Shown: positions 1-5,650, numbered from the stretch's first letter. The stretch: DNA of 7,031 bases from Streptosporangiaceae bacterium (GCA_030045295.1 JASIGD010000262.1:1-7031), one strand, 5' to 3'. Translations and numbers: made by a program. Notes: generated from the letters alone by a model not told the origin.

Positions 1-1415
1 AGAGCCGCGGCGGCGGCGCCCGCGGCGGCGAAGAACGCGATGATCAGGACCAGGCCGTGCCGGTAGGCGGCGACCGGATCGCCGGGGGAGACGTGGGCGA
101 GAATGGCGATCAGGCCGGCGACGCCGAGCACGGTGCCGACCTGGCGGGCCATGTTGAGGATCCCGCTGCCGGTGCCGAAGCTGGCCGGGGTGAGCGCGGC
201 GGTGCCCGCGCCCAGCAGTGAGGGGATCGTCAGGCCGACCCCGGCGCCGCCGAGGAGCTGAGCCGGCAGCAGGTGAGTCAGGTAGGCGGGGTGCGCCTGA
301 ATCTGGGTGTACCACAGCAACTGCGCGCCGGCGTTGACGACGCAGCCGATCACCGCGACCCGCCCGGACCCTCCGAGCCAGGCCGCCATGCGGGGCGCGG
401 CGACGCGGGCGAACGGCAGCACCATGAGCGGCCCGGGCGCGATGGCCAGGCCCGCTACCACCGCGGAGTAGTGCCATACACCGGTGAGGAACTCGACCGC
501 GTTGAGCACGAAGGCGCCGAACCCGGCGTAGTACAGGATCGAGGCGGCGAAGGCGCCGCTGAAGCTCCGGGAGCGGAACAGCCTCAGCTCGATGACCGGC
601 GAATGGTGCCGCCTCGACCGGTTCACCAGGGCCGCCCCGCAGGCCAGGGACGCGACCAGCAGGCCGATGAAGTCCGCCGAGCTCCAGCCCCACGACGGGG
701 CCTTGACCAGCGCGAGCGCGACCAGGCCGACGGTCGCGGCCAGCAGGGCGGCGCCGATCACGTCGGGCTGCCTGCGGACGCGCTCGTCTTTGCTCTCCGG
801 TACCACCCGCATGGCCAGCGCGACGGCGGCCAATCCGACGGGCAGGTTGATCCAGAACACCCAGCGCCAGTTGACCTGGACCAGGAGCCCCCCGATGACC
901 GGGCCGAGAGCGGCGCCCAGGGCACCCAGCGCGGACCAGGTACCCAGGGCCTTCGGCCTGGCCGCGGCCGGAACGGCGGCCAGCAGCAGCGACAGCGACG
1001 CGGGCACCATGAGACCGGCTCCGATCGCCTGGATGACCCGGGCCGCGATCAGCGCGGGCACCCCCGGGGCGAGGCCGCACAGCAGCGACCCCGCGCTGAA
1101 GCAGGCCAGGCCGGCGATCAGCACGCGCCGCCGCCCGATCAGGTCGGCCCACCGCCCGGCGGGCACCAGCACCGCGGCGAAGACCACGGTGTAGGCGTTG
1201 AGCACCCAGGACAGCGAGCTCAGCGGCGTTCCGGCGTACTGCCGGCCGATGTAGGGGAACGCCAGGTTGACGATGAACAGGTCCAGGCTGGACATGAACA
1301 CCGCCAGGGACAGGACCCCGACGATCGCCATCACCCGGCGGGTATCTGGCGCCGCGGCTGGGCTCGCGGCCGGGGGGCCGACCTGATCGGGCGGCGTCGA
1401 AGCGCTGGCGGTCAC
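1..1415 (-). CDS. DHA2-family MFS multidrug/drug:H+ antiporter (C-terminal end cut by window edge)
   Basis: An inner-membrane exporter of the major facilitator superfamily, 14-TM DHA2 (EmrB/QacA-like) type, expected to expel small toxic compounds using the proton gradient; the substrate cannot be read from sequence. The frame is open from GTG 1415 to the window edge (471 codons), close to full family length, so few residues are missing. After a roughly 28-residue Pro/Ala-rich cytoplasmic N-terminus come hydrophobic segments throughout. TM1 has LDLFIVNLAFP (about residues 44-54), matching the DHA2 LDxTIVNVALP signature with Asp45 kept and Thr replaced by Phe. GRWADLIGRRRVL (87-99) is MFS motif A. 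ALGAALGPVIGGLL (165-178) is antiporter motif C. NWRWVFWINLPVG (182-194) is the typical DHA2 segment that follows. The GTG start is supported by AGGGAGG four bases upstream. It is divergent from an HxlR regulator that probably controls it. The family is sure; the substrate is unknown. Confidence 0.93.
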   Translation of the reverse strand, partial: MTASASTPPDQVGPPAASPAAAPDTRRVMAIVGVLSLAVFMSSLDLFIVNLAFPYIGRQYAGTPLSSLSWVLNAYTVVFAAVLVPAGRWADLIGRRRVLIAGLACFSAGSLLCGLAPGVPALIAARVIQAIGAGLMVPASLSLLLAAVPAAARPKALGTWSALGALGAALGPVIGGLLVQVNWRWVFWINLPVGLAAVALAMRVVPESKDERVRRQPDVIGAALLAATVGLVALALVKAPSWGWSSADFIGLLVASLACGAALVNRSRRHHSPVIELRLFRSRSFSGAFAASILYYAGFGAFVLNAVEFLTGVWHYSAVVAGLAIAPGPLMVLPFARVAAPRMAAWLGGSGRVAVIGCVVNAGAQLLWYTQIQAHPAYLTHLLPAQLLGGAGVGLTIPSLLGAGTAALTPASFGTGSGILNMARQVGTVLGVAGLIAILAHVSPGDPVAAYRHGLVLIIAFFAAAGAAAAA

Positions 1416-1419
1416 GGGG

Positions 1420-1426
1420 CCTCCCT
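1420..1426 (-). promoter_or_regulatory. Ribosome binding site of the MFS exporter
   Basis: On the minus strand AGGGAGG lies four bases before GTG 1415. It is a strong Shine-Dalgarno sequence and fixes this GTG as the start. Confidence 0.75.
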
Positions 1427-1449
1427 GACTAAGTCCGGAATCTGGACCC

Positions 1450-1479
1450 ACCGTACATCACGACCGTTTAGTACGTCCA
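1450..1479 (-). promoter_or_regulatory. Candidate promoter for the MFS exporter
   Basis: Read on the minus strand, TGGACG (1474-1479) and TACGGT (1450-1455) are separated by 18 bases. They give a partial -35 match (TTGACA-like, 4 of 6) and a TANNNT-type -10. The inverted repeat CGTAC-N14-GTACG (1452-1456 and 1471-1475) overlaps the -10 and touches the -35, where a bound repressor would block polymerase. Assigned by pattern only; transcript start mapping would be decisive. Confidence 0.4.
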
Positions 1480-1506
1480 GAAATCCAACTAACGAGGTAC
1501 ACTCGT
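1465..1506. promoter_or_regulatory. Candidate HxlR-type operator region (overlapping inverted repeats)
   Basis: This part of the divergent intergenic region holds two inverted repeats. CGTTTAGT (1465-1472) pairs with ACTAACG (1488-1494) apart from one extra T, centred near 1480. ACGAG (1492-1496) and CTCGT (1502-1506) form perfect 5-bp arms around a 5-base spacer that contains most of the regulator's candidate -10. HxlR/YodB-type proteins are dimeric winged-helix repressors that bind short inverted repeats of the TACT-N7-AGTA kind, so TAGT/ACTA arms are plausible half-sites. Which repeat is bound, if any, is inference. Confidence 0.4.
1498..1503 (+). promoter_or_regulatory. Candidate -10 element of the HxlR gene (leaderless start)
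   Basis: TACACT ends six bases before GTG 1510, so transcription would begin on or next to the start codon. The gene lacks a well-placed Shine-Dalgarno sequence; the nearest, GAGG at 1494-1497, is 12 bases away. Both fit leaderless expression, which is common in actinobacteria. No good -35 is visible. Confidence 0.5.
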
Positions 1507-1509
1507 ATT

Positions 1510-1953
1510 GTGACCGCGGAATCCGCCCAGCCTCGAGCGTGCTCGGTGGCCCGCACCCTGGACATCGTCGGGGAGAAGTGGGCGCTGCTCGCCGTACGGG
1601 AAGCCTTCCTCGGCAACCATCGTTTCGACGAGATGGTCAAGCGCACCGGAGCGCCGCGTGACACGCTGGCCGCCCGGCTCCGCACCCTGGTCGCCGCGGG
1701 GATCCTCGAGCGCCGCCGGTACTGCGAGCACCCGGCGCGGTTCGAGTACCACCTGACCGGTGCCGGACGTGACCTGTACCCGGTCATCATGACCCTGATG
1801 CGCTGGGGCGACCGGTACCTGGCCGGCGACGGCGGGCCGCCGCTCGTCCTCCAGCACGACTGCGGCCACCGCCTGGTGGCCCAGGTGGTCTGCGAGGCCT
1901 GCGGCGAGGCCCTTGAGGCCCGGGACACCACGCCGCTGACCACCGTCGGCTGA
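1510..1953 (+). CDS. HxlR-family winged-helix transcriptional regulator
   Basis: A 147-residue cytoplasmic DNA-binding protein, probably a dimeric repressor of itself and of the divergent MFS exporter. The HxlR domain spans about residues 11-105: CSVARTLDIVGEKWALL opens it, RFDEM (38-42) and TLAARLRTLVAAGILERR (52-69) form the helix-turn-helix and recognition region, FEYHLTGAGRDLYPVI (78-93) is the wing, and LMRWG follows in the dimerisation helix. Cys11 sits where redox-sensing members such as YodB and HypR carry their conserved N-terminal cysteine. The tail has Cys118-x-His120 and Cys128-x-x-Cys131, resembling a small zinc ribbon; such tails also occur in other actinobacterial HxlR proteins (from memory). 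GTG 1510 is the first in-frame start that keeps Cys11, and it has a leaderless promoter pattern. The family is certain. The inducer (quinone, aldehyde, electrophile or other) is unknown. Confidence 0.95.
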   Translation: MTAESAQPRACSVARTLDIVGEKWALLAVREAFLGNHRFDEMVKRTGAPRDTLAARLRTLVAAGILERRRYCEHPARFEYHLTGAGRDLYPVIMTLMRWGDRYLAGDGGPPLVLQHDCGHRLVAQVVCEACGEALEARDTTPLTTVG

Positions 1954-1955
1954 CC

Positions 1956-1982
1956 GCCGCGGGACCGCCTGTGCGCCGCGGC
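1956..1982 (+). terminator. Possible weak terminator hairpin after the HxlR gene
   Basis: GCCGCGG (1956-1962) and CCGCGGC (1976-1982) can pair as a 7-bp all-GC stem with a 13-base loop, starting three bases after the regulator's stop codon. There is no T-run, so it would be an atypical terminator. Such pairs also arise by chance in DNA this GC-rich. Confidence 0.3.
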
Positions 1983-2022
1983 CGGGCGTGACCGAACCGC
2001 GGATCAAAGGACCCGGGTGCGT

Positions 2023-2028
2023 TAAGGT
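2023..2028 (+). promoter_or_regulatory. Candidate -10 element of the duplicated-domain protein gene
   Basis: TAAGGT ends six bases before GTG 2035, the same spacing as in the HxlR gene, which suggests a leaderless transcript. The AAGG inside it could instead act as a weak Shine-Dalgarno seven bases from the start, so the two readings compete. No clear -35 is visible. Confidence 0.4.
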
Positions 2029-2034
2029 CGTGCC

Positions 2035-2643
2035 GTGACAGACAGCGATGACTGGCGGGTGAGCGTCTCCCTGACCGGCCAGGTGCCAGCCGAGGAATCC
2101 GCTTCCCTGCCCACGGCCGAAGAAGAAATCCGCCGTCGGCTCGGCCGCGGCGTCGCCGTCGGCGCGGGCGACGCGGAGATCTTCCTGTACGCCGATACCG
2201 AGGCCGCGGCCAGGAACGCCGAGCAGGTCGCCCACGACGTGCTGGCCCAGCATGACCTGCAGGCGACCTCCGCCGTGCATCGCTGGCATCCCATCGAGGA
2301 GGAGTGGGAAGCCCCGGACGTGCCGATGCCGCAGACCGAGGCCGAACGGCAGGCCGAGCGCCAGCGGCTCGAGGACACCGAAACCGCCGAGTCGCAGGCC
2401 ACCGGGATGGCCCGGTGGCAGGTCCGGGTGGAGCTGCGCTCGCACCACGAGGCGGTCGCGCTGGCGCGCAAGCTGGAAAGCGAGGGCCAGCCCGTGGTAC
2501 GCCGCTGGAAGTTCCTCGTCGTCGGGGCCAGCAATGAGGATCAAGCCACCGAACTCGCCGGGCAGATCAGGCAACAGGCCCCGCCCGACGCGGCGGTTCA
2601 CGCCGAGCAGTCCGGAGTGGGCTGGCCGTTCATCCCCTCCTGA
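2035..2643 (+). CDS. Conserved hypothetical protein with two similar alpha/beta halves
   Basis: A 202-residue soluble, acidic protein of unknown function, with no signal peptide or membrane segment. Two halves look like diverged copies of one small alpha/beta (ferredoxin-like) unit. The first, about residues 6-85, has a strand at DWRVSVSL, then IFLYADTEAAARNAEQVAHD and HRWHP. The second, about 126-195, has RWQVRVEL, then KFLVVGASNEDQATELAGQI. A Glu/Arg/Gln-rich, probably helical linker (about 98-122) joins them. Within each half the order is strand, helix, strand (FLY or FLV), then a charged helix. I recall similar two-part hypothetical proteins in actinomycetes, but no function for them. No catalytic motif is evident, and a binding or regulatory role would be a guess. 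It starts at GTG 2035 after a leaderless-type -10. The next gene downstream is 191 bases away, so co-transcription is uncertain. Confidence 0.85.
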   Translation: MTDSDDWRVSVSLTGQVPAEESASLPTAEEEIRRRLGRGVAVGAGDAEIFLYADTEAAARNAEQVAHDVLAQHDLQATSAVHRWHPIEEEWEAPDVPMPQTEAERQAERQRLEDTETAESQATGMARWQVRVELRSHHEAVALARKLESEGQPVVRRWKFLVVGASNEDQATELAGQIRQQAPPDAAVHAEQSGVGWPFIPS

Positions 2644-2749
2644 CCAGCCCGGCCAGCGGCGCTCAGCTTCGACGAGCCTCTCGACCAGCCCCTCGGAAGG
2701 GCCGCCGTCGCCGACTCACCACCCCGCCGTTAGCGTGGACGGCATCGAG

Positions 2750-2783
2750 CCGCGGACCCTGGGCCGCGGGAATTACCGGCCGG
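2750..2783. promoter_or_regulatory. Palindromic cluster upstream of the TOPRIM gene
   Basis: CCGCGG (2750-2755) and CCGCGG (2764-2769) flank CCC-T-GGG, making an almost perfect palindrome centred on 2760 with one extra A. The perfect 8-bp palindrome CCGGCCGG (2776-2783) follows. The cluster lies about 50-85 bases before the TOPRIM start, where an operator or a 5'-leader hairpin could sit. The rest of 2644-2834 shows no gene and no clear promoter. Chance is a real alternative at this GC content. Confidence 0.3.
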
Positions 2784-2814
2784 CGCTGCGCGCTACCAGC
2801 TTGCCGCCGCGGCC

Positions 2815-2824
2815 GGGGAGGTGA
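2815..2824 (+). promoter_or_regulatory. Probable Shine-Dalgarno of the TOPRIM gene
   Basis: GGGGAGGTGA contains GGAGGTGA, a near-perfect complement of the 16S rRNA 3' end, ending 10 bases before GTG 2835. The spacing from GGAGG (13 bases) is longer than usual, but no in-frame start lies closer. Confidence 0.5.
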
Positions 2825-2834
2825 CACTGGGCAG

Positions 2835-3494
2835 GTGGACGATGAGTCGCTGGCCCGCCTGATCGCGGTGACCGGGCCTGCCGGTGGCGGCAACGCCGCG
2901 CTGGCGGCGGCGGCCGCGCGGGTGCGTGCCGCGGCCGCCGGCTCGTCCGCGGTCATCCTCGTCGAGGGGGTGAGCGACCAGGTCGCCTTGGAAACGCTGG
3001 CCGCGCGGCGTGGCCAGGACCTGGCCCGGGACGGGGTTTTCGTCGTGCCGATGGGCGGCGCGACGAATATCGGGCACTTCCTTGACCTGTTCGGCCCGCG
3101 GGGCCTCGGCGCCGCTCTGGCGGGCCTGTGCGACGAGGGGCAGGAGCACGATTTCCGCCGCGGCCTGGCGCGGGCGGGCCTCAACCCCGGTCCCGATCGC
3201 ACCGACCTGGAACGACTCGGCTTCTACGTCTGCGTCGCCGACTTGGAAGACGAGCTGATCCGCTCGCTCGGTCCCGCCGCGACCGAACAGCTGATCGAGG
3301 CTCAGGGCGAGCTCGGGCCGTTCCGGACCTTCTGCCGGCAGCCCGCGCAGCGGGACCGGACCGCTCAGCATCGGCTGAGGCGCTGGATGGGCACTGGATC
3401 GGGCCGGAAGATCCACTACGGCCGGGTGCTGGTCGACGCGCTCGACCTCAGCCGGGTTCCCCGTCCGCTGGACCACGTTCTCGCCCGGGTGTGA
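2835..3494 (+). CDS. Standalone TOPRIM-domain protein (OLD-nuclease-like), no ATPase domain
   Basis: A 219-residue soluble protein with a single TOPRIM (topoisomerase/primase) fold of the type found at the C-terminus of OLD-family endonucleases. The fold binds metal and can cleave or join phosphodiester bonds in DNA or RNA. VILVEGVSDQVALETLA (40-56) carries the TOPRIM glutamate Glu44. VVPMGGATNIGHFLDLFG (70-87) is the next conserved strand and loop. LCDEGQE (98-104) is a plausible acidic metal-binding loop. FYVCVADLEDELIRSLG (130-146) holds the DLE motif seen after the fold in OLD-like proteins. The basic C-terminus (RRWMGTGSGRKIHYGRVL, 182-199) could contact nucleic acid. The N-terminal ABC-type ATPase of full OLD proteins is absent: there is no Walker A, and the first 38 residues are Ala-rich helix. 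Similar ATPase-free proteins are often annotated as TOPRIM nucleotidyl transferase/hydrolase. Substrate and cellular role are unknown. It is convergent with the HAD gene, 16 bases apart. Confidence 0.85.
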   Translation: MDDESLARLIAVTGPAGGGNAALAAAAARVRAAAAGSSAVILVEGVSDQVALETLAARRGQDLARDGVFVVPMGGATNIGHFLDLFGPRGLGAALAGLCDEGQEHDFRRGLARAGLNPGPDRTDLERLGFYVCVADLEDELIRSLGPAATEQLIEAQGELGPFRTFCRQPAQRDRTAQHRLRRWMGTGSGRKIHYGRVLVDALDLSRVPRPLDHVLARV

Positions 3495-3506
3495 GCCCCG
3501 CCGGGC
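3483..3506. terminator. Possible bidirectional terminator between convergent genes
   Basis: GCCCGG (3483-3488) and CCGGGC (3501-3506) can form a 6-bp GC stem with a 12-base loop. The stem spans the end of the TOPRIM gene and the 16-base gap before the convergent HAD gene's stop. A second option is GAGCC (3493-3497) with GGCTC (3515-3519). Neither has a T-tract, so this rests mainly on position. Confidence 0.35.
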
Positions 3507-3510
3507 CTGG

Positions 3511-4182
3511 TCAAGGCTCCAGGGCGATCAGCTTGGCCGCGACCTCGGTGAGGTCCTCGCCCGCGACGTCCGGCGGGGCGAACGGCGTGCCGTAGCCGCC
3601 GGCCTTGCGGCTCACCCAGCCAGTGGTCAGCCCGGCCCGCTTGGCGCCGTGGCAGTCCCAGTCGTGCGCGGCGACCAGCGCCATGCGTTCGGGCGGCACA
3701 CCCATGACCTCCGCGGCGTACAGGTAGACCACCGTGGCCGGCTTCCACCGGTACACCTCGCCGACCGAGATCACCCGGTCCACCAGTGAGCCGAGCCCGG
3801 TACGGTCGACGAACGACGAGGTCAGTTGCGCGGACCCGTTCGTCAGGCAGGCCACGCGCAGGCCGGCGCCGGTGAGCAGGGTGACCGCGGGCAGCGCGTC
3901 GTCGAAGGCGGGCAGGTCATCGAATCCGGCCATGACCTGCGCGACCTGCTCATCGCTGATCGAATGGTTGGTCAGCGCGCGCAGCGCGGCCTCGGCGACA
4001 TCGGTGAACGCCGTGTAGTCTCCGGCCGCGGATAGCGCCATCCCGTCGCGCAGCGTGCGGGTGTACCAGGCCTCCAGCGTGTGCGGCGGCTGGCGTGCCT
4101 GCTCGAGCCGGGCGCGCAGCGGCTCGAGCGACATCAGCGTCTCGATCACGTCGAAGGCCACGACGGCCGGGCGGGCGGTCAC
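3511..4182 (-). CDS. HAD superfamily hydrolase, type II haloacid dehalogenase-like
   Basis: A 223-residue cytoplasmic HAD hydrolase related to L-2-haloacid dehalogenases, which displace halide through an aspartyl-ester intermediate. FDVIETL (10-16) is motif I with nucleophile Asp11 and Thr15. A helical cap follows. LTNGS (113-117) is motif II with Ser117. RWKP (145-148) carries motif III Lys147, with Tyr153 at the dehalogenase spacing. HDWDCHGAKRAG (173-184) is motif IV with Asp176. Arg42 may match the halide-binding arginine. Compared with the Pseudomonas L-DEX pocket (SSNAWDATGA), the Ser and Asn positions are Ala171 and His173, so true 2-haloacid dehalogenase activity is uncertain; a phosphatase or other HAD reaction is possible. 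GTG 4182 is chosen because homology begins there and because it overlaps the upstream oxidoreductase stop as GTGA. No Shine-Dalgarno is visible, which points to translational coupling. Confidence 0.92.
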   Translation of the reverse strand: MTARPAVVAFDVIETLMSLEPLRARLEQARQPPHTLEAWYTRTLRDGMALSAAGDYTAFTDVAEAALRALTNHSISDEQVAQVMAGFDDLPAFDDALPAVTLLTGAGLRVACLTNGSAQLTSSFVDRTGLGSLVDRVISVGEVYRWKPATVVYLYAAEVMGVPPERMALVAAHDWDCHGAKRAGLTTGWVSRKAGGYGTPFAPPDVAGEDLTEVAAKLIALEP

Positions 4183-5558
4183 GGCGAGCCAAGATTCCGC
4201 AGCGCGTCCTCGATGGCGCGATAGAACGTCGGGTAGGCGTACGGCATGTTGCGCAGCGTGGCCAACGGGACCTCGGCCCGGACGGCCACCTGCAGGGCGC
4301 TGAGCACCTCGCCCCCGTACGGACCGACCGAGGTAGCGCCGACCAGCACCGACCGGTCGCAGTCCTCGATCACCTTGATGAGCCCGTCGTTGCCGGCCTT
4401 GTGAATCCAGCCCCGGGACGAATAAGGCACCTGGCTGAGGCCGGTCCGAACGCGCAGGCCCGCCGCCCTGGCCTGTTCCTCGGTCAGCCCCACGCTGCCT
4501 ATCTCCGGGTCGGTGAACGTGACCCTGGGCACCGCGCGGTAGTCGGCGGGTTCCCCGCCGGCGCCCAGGATGTCGCGCACCACGATGTCCGCCTGGTACA
4601 TGGACATGTGCGTGAACGCGCCGTGGCCGGTCACGTCGCCGAGCGCCCATACGCCGTCCGCCGCGCGCATCCAGCCGTCGGTGGGGATGGCCCGGGCCTT
4701 CTCGTCCAGGCCGACCGCGGCCACGCCGAGCGCGGCCAGGTCCGAGCGGCGGCCGGTGGCGACCAGCAGCCGCTCCGCGACCAGGGCGCTCATGCCCAGG
4801 TGGACGGTGAAGCGGGTTCCGTTGTGGCTGACCCGCTCGGCCGGGGCGTTCGTGCACGCCTCGATGCCCTCGCGCATGAAGACCCGCTCGATCAGGTCGC
4901 TGGCCTCAGGCTCTTCCAACGGCACCAGCCTCGGCAGCGCCTCGACCACGGTGACGGACGAGCCGAACCGGGCGAATACCTGGGCGAGCTCGGCGCCGAT
5001 GGCCCCGCCGCCGAGCACGATCAGCGATTCCGGCACCTGCTCGGCCTGGATGATGTCGCGGTTCGTCCAGTACGGCGTGTCGGCCAGGCCGGGAATGGGC
5101 GGGATGGCCGGTTCGGTCCCGCTGTCGATCACGATGCCCTTGCTGGCCGCCAGCACCCTGGTGCCTTCCTCGGTGCTGACCGTGACCTGGCCCGGCCCGG
5201 TGATCCGGCCCTGACCGCGGATCAGGTGCCCGCCCTTGGCGGCGAACCGGTCGGCCGCCGCCTTGTCGTTCCAGTCGTCGGTGGCTTCGTCCCGGATCCG
5301 CCGCGCGACGACTGACCAGTCGGGGGTGACGGTGGACGTTCCCGCCAGGCCCGGCACGCGCCTGGTCTCGGCGAGCAGGTTGGCGGCCCGGATCATCATC
5401 TTGGACGGCACGCACCCGAAGTAGGGGCATTCGCCGCCGACCAGGCGGGCTTCGACACCGGTCACATGCAGCCCGGCTTCGGCCAGAGCGCCGGCCGCGT
5501 ACTCGCCGCCGGGACCCAGGCCGATCACGACCACATCGGTACGCTCTGGTTCGTCCAT
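4179..5558 (-). CDS. FAD-dependent pyridine nucleotide-disulfide oxidoreductase (lipoamide dehydrogenase superfamily)
   Basis: A 459-residue soluble flavoprotein expected to pass electrons from NAD(P)H through FAD and a cysteine pair to an unknown acceptor. FAD site: VIGLGPGG (11-18, GxGxxG) with Glu36. Redox centre: GGECPYFGCVPSK (41-53), Cys44 and Cys49. Pyridine nucleotide site: VLGGGAIGAE (181-190), with Glu206 ending the next strand, favouring NADH over NADPH. ATGRRSD and VWALGD (303-308) complete FAD binding. VTFTDPEIGSVGLTEEQA (346-363) begins the dimerisation domain. The usual C-terminal HPTxxE catalytic dyad reads YPTFYR (442-447), so both His and Glu are missing. That argues against a true dihydrolipoamide dehydrogenase; quinone, disulfide or metal reductase and transhydrogenase-like roles are alternatives. 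ATG 5558 has AGGAG six bases upstream; in-frame ATGs further up lack one. It is the first gene of a two-gene unit with the HAD hydrolase. Confidence 0.92.
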   Translation of the reverse strand: MDEPERTDVVVIGLGPGGEYAAGALAEAGLHVTGVEARLVGGECPYFGCVPSKMMIRAANLLAETRRVPGLAGTSTVTPDWSVVARRIRDEATDDWNDKAAADRFAAKGGHLIRGQGRITGPGQVTVSTEEGTRVLAASKGIVIDSGTEPAIPPIPGLADTPYWTNRDIIQAEQVPESLIVLGGGAIGAELAQVFARFGSSVTVVEALPRLVPLEEPEASDLIERVFMREGIEACTNAPAERVSHNGTRFTVHLGMSALVAERLLVATGRRSDLAALGVAAVGLDEKARAIPTDGWMRAADGVWALGDVTGHGAFTHMSMYQADIVVRDILGAGGEPADYRAVPRVTFTDPEIGSVGLTEEQARAAGLRVRTGLSQVPYSSRGWIHKAGNDGLIKVIEDCDRSVLVGATSVGPYGGEVLSALQVAVRAEVPLATLRNMPYAYPTFYRAIEDALRNLGSP

Positions 5559-5564
5559 GCCGTG

Positions 5565-5569
5565 CTCCT
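5565..5569 (-). promoter_or_regulatory. Ribosome binding site of the oxidoreductase
   Basis: Minus-strand AGGAG lies six bases before ATG 5558. It selects this start over the in-frame ATG at 5612, which would add 18 residues that do not belong to the FAD fold. Confidence 0.7.
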
Positions 5570-5650
5570 GCCCTGTGCGGCTTCCCATCATGCGCCTCTG
5601 GCGCCCGGACACGGCTCATTTGCTGGAAATTCTGCCGCTGAGCAGCCTGA

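Noticed and set aside
273..1661. Long plus-strand frame (462 codons) opposite the exporter gene
   Set aside because: Its translation is Arg/Gly/Gln/Asp-rich low complexity with no domain. It is antisense to a clear MFS gene and runs into the HxlR gene, as expected for a GC-skewed shadow frame.
1489..2601. Minus-strand frame of 370 codons opposite the HxlR and duplicated-domain genes
   Set aside because: It crosses two well-supported plus-strand genes and their intergenic region and shows no recognisable family.
2035..3494. Anti-phage defence module made of the duplicated-domain protein and the TOPRIM protein
   Set aside because: There is no ATPase, helicase or other defence partner, a 191-base gap separates the genes, and composition matches the surrounding housekeeping-type DNA.
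4183..4857. Upstream in-frame extension of the HAD hydrolase
   Set aside because: The frame is open, but the added residues are Arg/Gly/His-rich antisense-like sequence within the oxidoreductase gene. The HAD fold begins right after GTG 4182.
4095..5315. Plus-strand frame of 406 codons opposite the oxidoreductase
   Set aside because: It mirrors a strongly supported flavoprotein gene; its Arg/Ala/Gly/His-rich translation has no domain.
5592..5604. Hairpin GCGCC-TCT-GGCGC upstream of the oxidoreductase
   Set aside because: A 5-bp stem is easily found by chance at this GC content, and no riboswitch-like or terminator features surround it.
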